A stretch of DNA of 64,000 nucleotides from Moringa oleifera. Taxonomy: Eukaryota > Streptophyta > Magnoliopsida > Brassicales > Moringaceae. Of this stretch, positions 25,708-37,300 are shown piece after piece. The stretch spans positions 1,426,001-1,490,000 of the forward strand of contig JAJFZO010000537.1 in the NCBI GenBank assembly GCA_021397835.1. Direction: 5' to 3'. The position numbers were made by a program, and so were the translations under genes. Numbering within the stretch: position 1 is the stretch's first letter; each line of letters opens with the position of its first letter. A model generated the notes under the pieces. The model saw nothing but the letters and a program-made list of their open reading frames with translations, searched no databases and was not told the origin of the DNA.

Positions 25708-28700
25708 TTAAATAATTAAAAAAATAATAATCATGTTCAAGATATTCCTTTTCCTTCTCTTCTTCCTCCGTAGAATAGTTTTCGAATTTAGCTCATTTGA
25801 CATGTTTTTTTCTTCTTCATCAATATCTATTAATGTCCCACTTGGATCATTCAAGGATATAAGATGATCATTCGTATCATTCTCAATTTGATGGACATCT
25901 CTTTTATCATATTGAAAAGAAGAATCTTGGCTTGATTCACATATCAAATTAGAGTTTGAAAGTTTAATGACAGACTTGGCCTTTATCTTACAAACAGTCC
26001 ACCAATCACACTTATCACGCTTTAAACTTAGATAAAGAACAAAATAAACTCGAGCTACTTGTAAAGCTAACACAATAGTTCATACTTATTTAGTCTCCTT
26101 CTATGACTCACATCCACCAGATTATGTGATTTATGTACTATTGTGCCCATATTCGGTGTAAGATCAAACCATTTACACTTGAGTAAAACGGTTCTCTTGA
26201 TTAGTAATACAGGATTTTTTAACTATAATACTTCTATCAATATACCTAAATAGTCACTTTTATCTGCATTATAATTGGACCTTTTAATACAGACTCTGTA
26301 ATTTGTTGTAGCTCTATCCGAATCATGTATTTTAGTGCAAATTTTTTACTCATTGACATAGTAATCGGGGTATAATTTTATCAACCTTAATGGACCTTTT
26401 GCAATATCCTTAATACAGTTGTTATCAACAAAGTTTAATGGATCATAAAGCTGTAAGTATTAGAAAATGAATTATTTGACTACATTTACCAAAAATGATT
26501 TAGCCAAACAAGAAGTTAGATTACAAGGACGCGCATATAGATTAATCCAACTAGAAAAATGAAGCTCCAAATGGGTGTCGAACTCATTATCAGTTATGTA
26601 TGGACAATGTTCATGTAAATGAGACATATAAATCCTAAAAAATATTAGTATAGAAAAAGATGATCACTATCAAAGAATATTTTTTATGTGCAAATGGCTA
26701 TGTCAATTGCTATGATTAAGTTATGGAATACATACTCTATAAATGATTCGACCTCAGGGCAATTCAACAAAATATATGTATATGTGGCTTGATTTTCTTC
26801 CTCTGTCAAGTATCTAAATTTTTTGTTTCCAAATTATCGACTAGGATATTTAAAGATTAAGAGATTTTCTTCATGCTCTTTCGGCTCATAATCACTAGCA
26901 TTATTCCATGATAATTTTTGATGTCGTGTGTTAACAGATGGCTCGAAGTAATGTGAGCAAAACAATGATGCCTCCTTAGCCAAATATTCATTACATATCG
27001 AGCCTTCCACTTTTACTTTATTCTTAACATTGTTTTTCAACTTTCATAAGTACCTATAATAATAATTGAGAATGGTCAAATAATTAAGTGATTTAAATGA
27101 CATATCAATTACATAAAATTACAATTAACACCTTTTGAATGGAGAGATCCATCGATATTACACTAGATCAACTATCTTTGTTTCATAAGTCAAATTCACT
27201 GGAAGATGTTTTAACGAATTAAAAAAGCTTGCAGAAAATATACACTCAAGTTTACATAAAACTATAGAAATTTTATTCTCAAGTCGTTTCATATATTTAA
27301 CCTAAATAGTAGTTGATATAAGTTCTTAAAAAAAAAAATCAACTCTGTTAGTACGTGCCACACATTAGTAGGCAATAATTCAGCAAATACGATGGGTAGT
27401 AATTGTTGCATGAAAACATGACAGTCATGACTTTTCATCCTAAACAGCTTGTGTTTCATCATGTCCATATACCTTGCCATGTTTGATATATATCCATTAG
27501 AAAATCTTAAATTCTTCACCCATTCTCTCTACTAGCTTTGTCAAAGCTGTAACAAGCTTTCAGGTATTTTTCAGTTATCATATTTTTTGCTAACTCAGGG
27601 CATTTTTAAAATGCCTTTAAGTCTTCCATTGACTTTGCATTATCCTTTATTTTATTTTTTTTTGTATTTATGACTATCTTGAACACATTATCAAACACAT
27701 TTTTTTTATGTGTATGACATTAAGATTATGTCATATTAAGTTGCTGCACTAATAAGGTGGATCCCAAAATATGTTTCATTTTCTCCAACCACGTCTTATA
27801 AATAAGACCATTTATTTGATCATATCTCACTTCTATAACTTTTCTCAACCTTAATTTATCTATATCATGTAGTAATTCATACCTAAATTTAATAGAATGA
27901 GCTATAATTCTCACTATCCTATTCTTAATGAATGCAATTTTATTCATTTGAAATAGATAATCTTTTAGTAAAACTTTATAATGATTATTAAACCAAGACT
28001 ACTTCCGTCTGTTGGGAATAATAAATGTGTCTGAGTCTTTTTTATGGTAAAGACAAGCCAGTCTTAGCTAGTCTTTCTATTGTACTTCATCTAGATAATA
28101 TTGAGTAGGTAGAAATGTCACTAATGGTCCACATCAAAGCAACTTTCATTTTGTTTATACAAGATATCATATGTGGGCACCCCAATCTCTCATAACATTT
28201 GTAACTCGGCTATCAAAGGCTGCAAATAAACATCTAATTTATCTTTTAGATTTGTCGATCTAGGAATGATTACAGTTAAGAACATGTACTCCTCTTTTAT
28301 GCACATTTACGAGGGTAAGTTATATAGTGTGACTGTTACTGGCCATGAAGAATGCTGTTGGCCTGACTAATCAAGTAGTTAAAATCCATCATTACTCAAA
28401 CCTATTTTGACGTTCCTATATTCAACAGCAAAAGATGGATAAAATTGATTAAAATACATTCGAACAGAAGAGTCAGAGCAATAATGCATTACACTATTTT
28501 CAATCTCGTATTTTGCATGTCATCTCATGTTTTTAGCTATGGCTTTCGGTGCATATAGTCTCTGTAACCGTGGATTGAGAGAAAAATAATACATCTTCTT
28601 ATATGAAATAAGTGTTTTTTATTTATCAGATTCTCGTTTTTATCTTTTATATTGCAGATGATCACAAAACTTATAAGAACTTAATTCACTATCCTCATCC

Positions 28701-29391
28701 TAGTATATCATGCATCTGTTGTTACAAGAGTGAATCTTTTCAACAGACAACCCTATACCTTGCATGTATTTCTTTATACTATAAAAATTCTCAGTCATGA
28801 GATTACTAACTAGCATTATCTCTTTCATTAATTGACAAACATCATTATAGTATCTTTTCAAAATATGATATCTGACTTTATGTTCAACATTCTAGCAATA
28901 ACAGATAATTGTGAATGATTTTGATATTCATCCCATAACTGTTGATTAGTAGCGTTCAATATATCATGAAAACATTGAACGTTTAGATTAAGAGATTCTC
29001 CTATATGTTTTAGATTAAATTCCGGACCAGCGGCATCTATTACCGTTATTTGGTATGTATTAACTTCATGCATAGTGGTAGATCATTTCATGACATAATA
29101 TTCAATTGCCATATTATTATAATTCTCATCATTTTTCCCATGACAATTCCAAATATAATATCCCGATACAAAACCATATTAAGCTAAATGATATCTAACC
29201 ACATCAACAGTTTTATAACGTCGATTTTGACACTTTCTATGATTATATGGACACCTTATCTCATCTCCATCTATGAATGCCGGTTGACTATAAGTAAACT
29301 GAATAAAATGTTTCATACCATCCAAAAATTTCTGATTTAAAAATCTATTTATAAGCTTAAAGTATAGCCATTGGAGATCTAATATACTCAT
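25708..29391 (-). pseudogene. CACTA TNP2-type transposase, right arm, multiply broken
   Basis: On the minus strand the first piece (29391-29179) runs MSILDLQWLYFKL, FIDGDEIRCPYN, CQNRRYKTVDVVRYHL. It is longer before its first stop than the left copy. Next pieces are HEVNTYQITVIDA (29073), KNRIVRIIAHSIKFRYEL (27925) and KNLRFSNGYISNMARYMDMM with MKSHDCHVFMQQLLP (27519). They continue with NKVKVEGSICNEYLAKEASLF (27025) and finally RDKCDWWTVCKIKAKSVIKL and IDIDEEEKN (25990-25790). The stops differ from those in the left copy, so each decayed on its own. Neither copy can supply transposase. Confidence 0.85.
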
Positions 29392-30099
29392 ATTTCTGTT
29401 TCTTAAGTAGTTTTAATTAAACTAATTTCCAACAACTTACCTTCTGAAAATTTCAATAATATAAAAACTTATTATTATATAAAATAATCATCAAACAATT
29501 TCGAGAACACAAAAAGTGCACATAACTTATAATATGACTTATTTAACATTTTATACATATCACACAAAATTCAAAAGTAAGTGGTCCTATACCATTCAAA
29601 AATGTACACTTATATAAAACACAATGTAGTAACTGATTGTTTACTTCATTTTGTAAAAATTTCAGTAATATTTCCCTATGGTTCTTCAAGCAAATCACAT
29701 GTATAGATATGAATTTGTGTTTGTGATTGAAACACATGCTCATATTCATTAGTACGTACCCAAAAAATAAAGAAAATATTACACAAATTTTTTATAAAAT
29801 AAAGGAAACAATAATCTACACATATGCTGCATATAAATGTTACAATTTTAAACTATTTGATACGGACAATTTAAAAATTATTATTGAATAATTTATTTCG
29901 ATGTACGTACAAACACGTGATCGACAATAAATGTTCACTAATAATTCTCAAACAGTATATGTAAAGAATATGTATGAAGTTTAACTTTTCTAACAGTAAC
30001 ATTTTATGAATATCATATAATAGATTAATTTAATTGATTAACATATAAATAAATTTTCTCAATATTAATAATAATCATCCAAATGTAATTATTTAATTA

Positions 30100-30760
30100 A
30101 CTAATATAAATTTTATAAAATCTAACTTAATTATTTATCGTAAATTACAATATTTAATTAAATTATTATCTAAATCTAATATAAATTAAATTTATGTGAA
30201 AAGTAAAATTGACAACTTCAAAATTTAATCAACATCTAAGTAAATTAATTTTCATAAAAATTTAATTAATTAAATTATTTATATTATGAAATTACAATAT
30301 AATTAAACTATTATTTATCTAATCAATAACAAATTAACTAATTTTATTAACAAATAAAAATTACCTATTACACAATTTAATTAACATCTAATTAATTTAA
30401 ATTTTATAAAAATCTAATTAAATTATTTATTTCAAATTATATTCTATTTAACTGCTATCTATCTAATTTAATATAAACAAAATTTTTAATTTACCTATAA
30501 AATTAACAATTACATAATTTAATTAATACCTAACTAATTTAAATTTTACAAAACTTTAATTAAATTATTCATCTTAAATTCAAACTAATTAGATTATTTT
30601 CTAAATAATCTAACATAAATAAAATTTATTAACAAAGAAAATTAACAATTATAAAATTTAATAAATATCTAACTTATTTAAATTTCATAAAAATCTAATT
30701 AAAATATTTATCTTAAATTACAACATAATTCAACCATTACCTAATAATATACAATTAATT
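30100..30760 (-). repeat. ~143-bp tandem repeat array, right arm
   Basis: The reverse-complement anchor (ATTATTATCTAA and variants) recurs near 30168, 30311, 30455, 30595 and 30735, spacing 140-144. Same unit as in the left arm, so the array existed before the two copies separated. Confidence 0.75.
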
Positions 30761-31329
30761 AAATTTATCAAAACATAAAATAAATAACTAAAAAATTATT
30801 TAAAATCTAAATAATTTCTATAATTACTAAATCTAATCATAATATTCCTATACAAGATAACCATTGATATTATCATTAATAAAAATTTCGACAATTAATT
30901 TCACAAATTATCAAGTAAAGAGAGTAACTTCGCGTAGTGAAAGAAAATATGGATATTCAAAGTGGAGAAAATAGCACACGCCAAGACACCGAGTAGGCAG
31001 AAAGCAGTATGGACATAGATCTAAGACATTAAGATAAATAAGAGGAAAACAACAGTGCTCGGTGGTGAAATGAAAATTTTAAGGAACTTATGTATAAACA
31101 GATGCAGAGACAACAATTAAGTTAGAAGGGAAAGAGAGTAAGCAAAAAGGAAAAAGATTAGCAAGACAGAAGTAGAGACAATAATAAAAATAGGAGGAAA
31201 AGAAATAGCACTCACGCGAAAGAAAAAAAAAAGGGTTTTAACTTATAATCACTTAACGACGAAAGTAAGTGGCGGTTGCTAAAAGTGAAATCCAGTGACT
31301 GAAGTCAAGTTTGTCATTGCCTCGATAGT

Positions 31330-32000
31330 GAAAGTAAAATCAAGCGAAGGCATTGCTGCCTTCATGACCATGGTTGCCTTCGTGGGATGCATGGACGCTT
31401 TTGCAGTAGCCATGGCTACCACCTTCGAAGGCCATTGCTGCTAGCTTCAAAGGCCACGATTGCCTTCATACGCGGCCATGGCTGCCTTTATAGCGATGCA
31501 TGAAAACTTTCGCGGTGAGTATGGCTGCCTTCGCAACCATGCATGAAGGCCTTTGCGGTAGCCATGGCTGCCTTCGCGGCCATGCATGAGGGCTTTCACA
31601 GCAGCCATGGCTGTCTTCGCTATCATGGCTGCCTTCTTCACGGCCATGGTTGCCACCTTCTAAGGCCATGCTTGTCGCCTTAGCTTGCGGCGATGGCTGC
31701 CTTAGCTTGCGACCATGGCTGCCTCTTACCCAACCATGTCAGTTGCCTTTGAAGGCCATGGCTACCTTCACAGCGTGGTTACCACCTTCGAAGGCCATGG
31801 CTGCCTCCTTCGTGGCCATCGCAGTCGCCTTCGAAGGCCATGGCTGCCATGGCAGCGCCCATGCATGGCTACCTTGGAAGTAAGGCAATAAGCTTGCAGT
31901 CATGCATAGTTGCCTTCGAAGGCTACAAGTTGGCAGCCAGCTTGCTTCTATGGTGGCCATGTGTGGTTACCTTCGAAGGTGTGGCAGCCAACGTGCTTCT
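31330..32000. repeat. GC-rich subterminal tandem array, right arm
   Basis: Same short motifs as the left array (GCCATGGCTGCCTTCG, CCTTCGAAGG, GCCATGCATG), inverted in position. Open frames on both strands are repeat artefacts. Confidence 0.8.
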
Positions 32001-32004
32001 ACTA

Positions 32005-32044
32005 TGGCTATATTGTGTCACTATTTTTAAATTTTTTTATAGTG
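32005..32044 (-). repeat. Inner right CACTA terminal repeat
   Basis: On the minus strand it reads CACTATAAAAAAATTT, then AAAAATAGTGACACAATATAGC. This is the best match to the left terminus at 14235. Confidence 0.8.
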
Positions 32045-32258
32045 TGTTGCTAGTATAACGATCGATATAAATCTACTGTTAAACTAATGATCGATACAAA
32101 TTTATCGCTAATCAGTCGTAAACTAGTGACAGGTACAAAATTCAACCATTAGTTTTTTTGACAACAATAATTTTAACTACCAATGTTATCTGTCACGATA
32201 GATTTTTTAATTTAGCGATGGATTTATCTATCACTGAAATTAAATTTTTTTTATAGTG
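32045..32258 (+). repeat. Extra CACTA 3' terminal segment outside the inner terminus
   Basis: It ends TTTTTTTTATAGTG at 32258. Read on the minus strand it contains GATAAATCCATCGCTAAATT and TTAAAATTATTGTTGTC followed by GTTGAATTTTGTACCTGTC. The same blocks, in the same order, lie at the palindrome axis (23320-23500). It is therefore a third copy of the family's 3' subterminal sequence. Confidence 0.65.
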
Positions 32259-32429
32259 TATCTTGGTGTTATTTCAATATTGTTGATTATGTCTTTGTAG
32301 CCCATACCTTACTTCTCTTTTGGGGAGTTGTTCTTACTTAGGCCGGTTTTTTCCTTTTGCATCTTTGCATTTATGTGATTAAGAAAACTTGTAGCCTACT
32401 ATTTCATTTTTGTCAGGATTAGCTAAGGG

Positions 32430-32710
32430 AATCATGATCTATGGATTAGTGGTCTTTGGACTAACCTTTTCTTTGTGATTCATGAACCAATGCTTTGTAA
32501 TCCGGATTTTTTTTTTTTTGTGGTTCGTGGACTTGATGCTTTGCAATCTACATAGTTGATTCTCACTTATGGTCTGTAGACTAATGCTTGTCAGTCTACA
32601 AACTATTTCTTTATGGTTCACATACTCTTTTTCCTAAGTGGCTCGTGAACTGATGCTTGTGCAATCTAATAAGTTGTGTTTCCTTCACAGTCCACAGACG
32701 GTGTTTTATG
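32430..32710. repeat. Degenerate ~45-50 bp tandem repeats
   Basis: About six partial copies of a unit with TGGTTCGTGGACT, then GATGCTTGTAATCTAC and ATAGTTGATTCTT. Copies start near 32446, 32480, 32521, 32571, 32615 and 32640. They lie downstream (minus strand) of the gypsy integrase remnant, that is, in its 3' untranslated region. Confidence 0.6.
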
Positions 32711-32989
32711 GTTCGATCGTTGACCAAGGACAAATTTTTTTTCCTTAGTATTTTTTTGTTTACCATGAGCTTTGGTTACATATAATATTATACAACTTTA
32801 ATTAATGGAATTTAAACACAGTTTTGTAGAAAATACCTTGATTTCATTTCTCATTTGACATTATAAGCCTTTTTATTAGCAGTACTTTTTCAAACTTTTT
32901 TGAACTTCAAGTTTTGGGAACTTTCTTGACTTCAACTATAAAAAACTTGTAAATGTTGACCTCGATAATTTTTTCACTTTCTGTTGTCC

Positions 32990-33960
32990 TTCCCAATTAA
33001 GGGGTGAGCTTTCTTGTAGCTTTCTAAGGCTTAGAAGTGCTAGTCTTTCTCATGGGTCTCCTTTTGAAAATGATCTTTTTTTGACCCTTTTATTGTAATA
33101 ACGAACCACTTTTTACCAATAACAGGTGACTTTAATTTTTAAAGCAAGTCAAGGTCAGGTCATAGATCTTCATTATTAGTTTCCTCATTATAAGCACTTA
33201 AATAGATGAAAGGTCATTTTGATTTTTACTGACTCCACAGCCTTAATCCGAAGGCAAGAAAGAAAATGGTCTTTCCCATCATCGTTCAGCTTATTGTCTG
33301 ATATGCCCATATGAGACTATATAAGTGTTCCACCAAATGCCTTTTATGTTGTTGAGTCTAATCTTGAAGGCTTAGCAAATCATTTTGTTGGTGACCTTTA
33401 GTTCATCGTTCGCTTATGGATGTCTAACTAATGTGAATCTTAAGCTAATTTGTAACTCTTTACAATTAGTTTTAAATGTAATACTTTGAAATTGAGTTTC
33501 ATTTTCAACAGTGATGACATTAGGTATGCCAAATCTGCAAGTAATTAACTTTTAGAAGAAGTCCCATATTTTATGCATCGTGATAGTAGCTGTCGCTTTT
33601 GTCTCCACCAATTTGGTGTAGTCTATGGCCACTATCACAAACTTCCTTTACCATGTGGCTAATGGGGATAAGCCAAATAAGTCCATTCCCTACTAGGCAA
33701 AAAAGTTATGAGACAACTATTGGGTTGATGAGGGTAGTAGGAATGTTGACTAAGCACATATATTTTCAGCATTTCTCTTACTTTTTTACATACTTTAATG
33801 CATCTTCTTTCAAAGTAAACTAATAATACCCTTGTCTCAAGGAAGATGAACAATCTTCCCATAGATAAGCCAATGGTGTTGCCAAGAAATAATGAGTAAT
33901 TAGGTGTTAACGCGTGTTGGACAATCGTCAAGTGGTAATGGGTGATGAATGGTTTCAAAG
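32990..33960 (-). pseudogene. Ty3/gypsy integrase remnant, minus strand
   Basis: The minus-strand translation shows the end of the zinc-binding region (around VCKKVREMLKIYVLSQ). The core follows with FVIVAIDYTKLVETKATATI, IWDFF, CRFGIPNVITVENETQFQ, and then NDELKVTNKMI. LIWAYQT and FFLAFGL, AYNEETNNEDL mark the C-terminal part near 33310-33180. The DNG-type catalytic region reads ENETQFQ, so the Asp is lost. Stops and shifts throughout. Same broad lineage as the 8.3-9.5 kb remnant but a separate insertion in the opposite direction. Confidence 0.75.
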
Positions 33961-36480
33961 GAATCTACAAGACAAAAACAAAGATCAAAGGGGTTGTTGC
34001 AATGTGATCGAGTTATCCTCTGATACTCAAGTCAATAACGAATTCAACAAAAGGTTTGTTATAAGCGAATAGATTGAATGAATCATATACATTGGGTTCT
34101 CCTTTTATAGGTGGATGGAAGGACATTTATCATTTTATCGTGATATAATTTAGCTTAGTCTTGATAGGCAAGATGTCGACTTATCTTCACGCTGATCAAA
34201 ATTATTGACTTTTTGACAATATGATGATATCTAATTTATAGGATATTCTAATATTTTAGTATTTCAATAATCGTGATTTTTATTTTTTTATAAGTAAATA
34301 CTGACCATTTTGACACTAATGGCCTATTAATTTTTCCAAGTTTAACACTAACTTACCTTTTTAACTGTTGTCTTTATTATGTAATTTTTTTAATTGGAAA
34401 GCGTGTTGATACGTTTGAATTTTATTTAGGCCGTTAATGAACTATTCATAGTGGACTCTTATTGGATGCTTCAAATCCAACTAATATTTAATTATAGCCG
34501 CAAGTGTTTGCCAAAATTTGATATTAATCAATTTTTATTTTTAATTTAATCTTTTTGAATCAAGTTACCTTTATCAAATTCAATTTATTTTTTGGAGAAA
34601 TTTTTTACAAGAAAAATAATAATTTTTCTCAAAGTAAAAGATTGATCACAACATTATGTACTCATTAACATTTATTTATTTTTTAAAAAGTCAACGATTT
34701 CAATTGAATGTGAAAAAATTTGAAATAATTTTATTTTAAATTAATGATTTGAGTTGATTTATTTTATTTAATTAATTCTTTATTTATTTTTAAGCAAATT
34801 TAAATTTAGTGTATATATATATTTATAAATCTTTCATTTAGTACCAAGAATAAAAATATACTTTTATAATTTAATTAACGTTTGTTTTAATTTAAAACAG
34901 AAAAATATAAAACAAACAAATTAATGGACTTTCAATAGGGAGACGCTTCCCCTTCTCTTTGAAACTTAGGAAGATAAAAAATTAAATCTGTCCTGTGGTT
35001 TCTTGTTTTCATTTGTTTTACCATTTTCAAGATGAAAAACAAAATAACGAGAGATGTCACCCATTAAAAACAGAGAGCCAGCAATTTCTATTTTGAGAGA
35101 TGTGATTTCTTAATTTTTTTTTTAGTTCAAAATAAAGAAGCTATTTTTCAATTTTTCTAAATCCAAGTTTTACTAATTTTGATTTTAACTTTTTTAATTT
35201 AATCTTTTGAACAGAATTAGCTCTTATCAAATTTAATTTATTTCTCAGAAAATTCATTTGTTTTTTTTTTTAAGGGTAAGACTGACCACAGCATTATATA
35301 CTCATCAATTTGATTTTTTGATTGTTTTTGCAAATATAATCAAATATGACTTTTGATAAGAACATGGATGGGTTAGCAAATTCGTTGCCGGATTTCTCGC
35401 TGCTGAGCAGAAAATTATAATAAAATAATTCACGTTCTAACTTTATTCTAACAAAAAATAAAAATAAAAATAAAATAGTGCAATTTTTCAAAATTTATTT
35501 AAAGAATAACTTTATAAATAAACATGTCATTTGAAATTCACTTCTTAAACTAATGTAAGAAATACATGGAGGTAGAATTATGAAGTTTACTGCTTTTACT
35601 TATTTTTATTATTATTAAATAATTTAATCACGAAGCAAGCAACTATGGCAAACTTGTAATTTTATTTTTTGAAAAAAATAATTTATTTATTTAAAATTAT
35701 GAAGTGGCCGAAACCCAAATATAACCAATCGTTCAAAAATATAAGCTTGGTGAATTTATGAGTAGATTTCCCTAGAAGAAAAAATCAAAGGAAGACAGAT
35801 TTTTATTAATTTAATATATATTAGTAATTTAAAAATACAGATTTATATTAAATTACTTTTTTAATTTAAATTATATCGATTCAATTGATTCAATTTTTAT
35901 ATTTTTTAAATTTTACATTTGAATCAAGTTTAAAAAACTTATAATTTTGAAAAAACAATTTAAAAATAACAAAAATTATTATGTATTAAAAAAATTAAAA
36001 GATTTTCTTTTTTCTCTCTCAAGTTTGTTTCTCTTTTTTATCCCCTTCTTTCACATTTTTATTATTTTAAATTATTTTAAAAATTTTAAGATAACATTAA
36101 AATTTGATAAAAATAATAATTTAAATATAAAATTTAATTAACGATAAAAAATTTAAATTAAAAATGGTGTTTTGTTTTTTTTTTATATATATTTATGATT
36201 TATTCACGATTTATCAATTTTTCTTAGCTCTATCATTTGTCGGTGGTGCAAAGAGTGGCACTATCAATTTAACATATTTTGCAGCTTTCCTTGGCAGTGT
36301 GAAAAGACTGAACAAGAAAAGTCAAAACCAGCAAACAGAAAATGGTTCCTAACTGACGAAATTGCCTTACAGAGTTCTACTGTTTTCCCCTTCAATAAGG
36401 CAACTATGAACCTGAATAAGAGAAACGACGAGGGTATTTACTGTCATTTTAACAGAATTATCAGTTAGTTTTGGTTCAAA
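33961..36480. other. AT-rich intergenic DNA upstream of ExAD
   Basis: The first 150 bases may be retrotransposon LTR debris next to the gypsy remnant. The rest is A/T-rich with homopolymer runs. Short open frames (for example 36164-36352) have no recognisable content. Confidence 0.55.
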
Positions 36481-36511
36481 ACCTCTCGGCCGTGGGCCGT
36501 GGCGGCTTTTG

Positions 36512-36519
36512 TATATAAG
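36512..36519 (+). promoter_or_regulatory. Candidate TATA box of ExAD
   Basis: TATATAAG lies about 170 bases before the first upstream ATG and about 240 before the probable leader intron. A GGGCC-containing GC patch (36487-36506) sits just upstream. Position and strength fit a core promoter with a start near 36545; not proven. Confidence 0.55.
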
Positions 36520-36682
36520 TATTGATTTCTCTCTGAGCTCATACCGTGATGTAAAGTTTAATAAATTATCATTTTTTATTTTTCAAATGGTGGTTTAGTT
36601 GGAATCTTCTGCTCTCTTCTCTGTCAAATCTCATGATTGATTGATATATATTTATTCAGTTTCATACGTTCCGTCTTTGGCT

Positions 36683-37277
36683 ATGAATCCTCTGTTTCTT
36701 TGCTTTGAGGCGGCTCTGTTTTTACAGAAGCTGCAATCTCAGATCCCATTAAAGGTCAGTCAACGCTCGTGTATCAAATTTGATTTTATATAGTTGACTC
36801 TGTCATTTGGTAATCTGGAGTCGCTATTTTTTGATCCTTGGCCCAAGATTCATTCCATTTTGGGTTGCCCGTGGGAGATTATGTATGTTTTTGTTTTTTT
36901 AAATATGGATAAATATTGAATGTGTAGGCCACGGAAGTTGTGAGATTGTCATTGTGTTTCATTTCACTTGTTTGTTTCAACGTGGGTGTTCTTCTGGTGG
37001 TTGGATTCGCCGGTTTTGACTGGGTTTATTAAGTTCATAATGTGTTTGAGCTGGTTTATCATCTTTCTGTTTGTTATTCAGCATGCTTTGGTTAGTTGGA
37101 TCCAAAATTGCAGTTTTTTTTTTTTTTGGGGGGGGGGGGGGTAAGTTTCTAATTATTATTATCATCATCATTTTTTTTTTTTTGAGGATAAGTAAGAATC
37201 CATTTTGCATTATAATCATCCACTCTTGTCTTAAAATTGTTTTGTAATTGAAGCTGTGGGTGATTTCACAGACTTAG
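36683..37277 (+). CDS. Possible 25-codon upstream ORF split by the ExAD leader intron
   Basis: An ATG at 36683 opens a frame that runs 24 codons to the putative donor at 36754. After splicing to 37272 it gains one codon and stops at once (ACT TAG). It would lie 23 bases before the main ATG at 37301 in the spliced leader. If the intron is retained, the frame stops within it instead. It may damp main-ORF translation; this is inference. Confidence 0.35.
36755..37271 (+). other. Probable 5' UTR intron of ExAD
   Basis: A donor, AAAG|GTCAGT, at 36754/36755 and an acceptor, TTTCACAG|A, ending at 37271 enclose T-rich DNA, 30 bases before the start codon. It includes the T14G14 homopolymer tract at 37114-37141. 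Confidence 0.55.
37114..37141 (+). repeat. T14-G14 homopolymer junction
   Basis: Fourteen T followed directly by fourteen G, within the putative leader intron. Length is uncertain because homopolymers are error-prone in sequencing. The G run could form a quadruplex. Confidence 0.8.
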
Positions 37278-37300
37278 CTGGAGAGAAATATCGATAGATT

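Larger units (their letters stand above)
14235..32258. mobile_element. Inverted pair of CACTA (En/Spm) transposons forming an 18-kb imperfect palindrome
   Basis: The left terminus at 14235 reads CACTACAAAAAAAATTTT. The right side holds two inverted termini, one ending at 32044 (CACTATAAAAAAATTT on the minus strand) and one ending at 32258. Inside, the left arm (plus) and right arm (minus) carry the same parts in mirror order: GC-rich array, 143-bp tandem array, TNP2-type transposase, TNPA-type gene, subterminal repeats. Matched landmarks place the axis near 23.47 kb. RCPYN-coding codons are at about 17700 and 29250; DWWTVCK-coding codons at about 20950 and 26000. The arms are clearly homologous but diverged (by eye roughly a fifth of bases), and both are full of stops. 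Flanking trinucleotides are TTT on the left and TGT (after 32044) or TAT (after 32258) on the right, so no perfect 3-bp target duplication is seen. Confidence 0.85.

Noticed and set aside
14232..32261. Perfect 3-bp target site duplication for the CACTA structure
   Set aside because: Flanks are TTT on the left and TGT or TAT on the right; none is an exact match.
33599..33823. Plus-strand 74-codon ORF
   Set aside because: It is the antisense shadow of the minus-strand gypsy integrase remnant.
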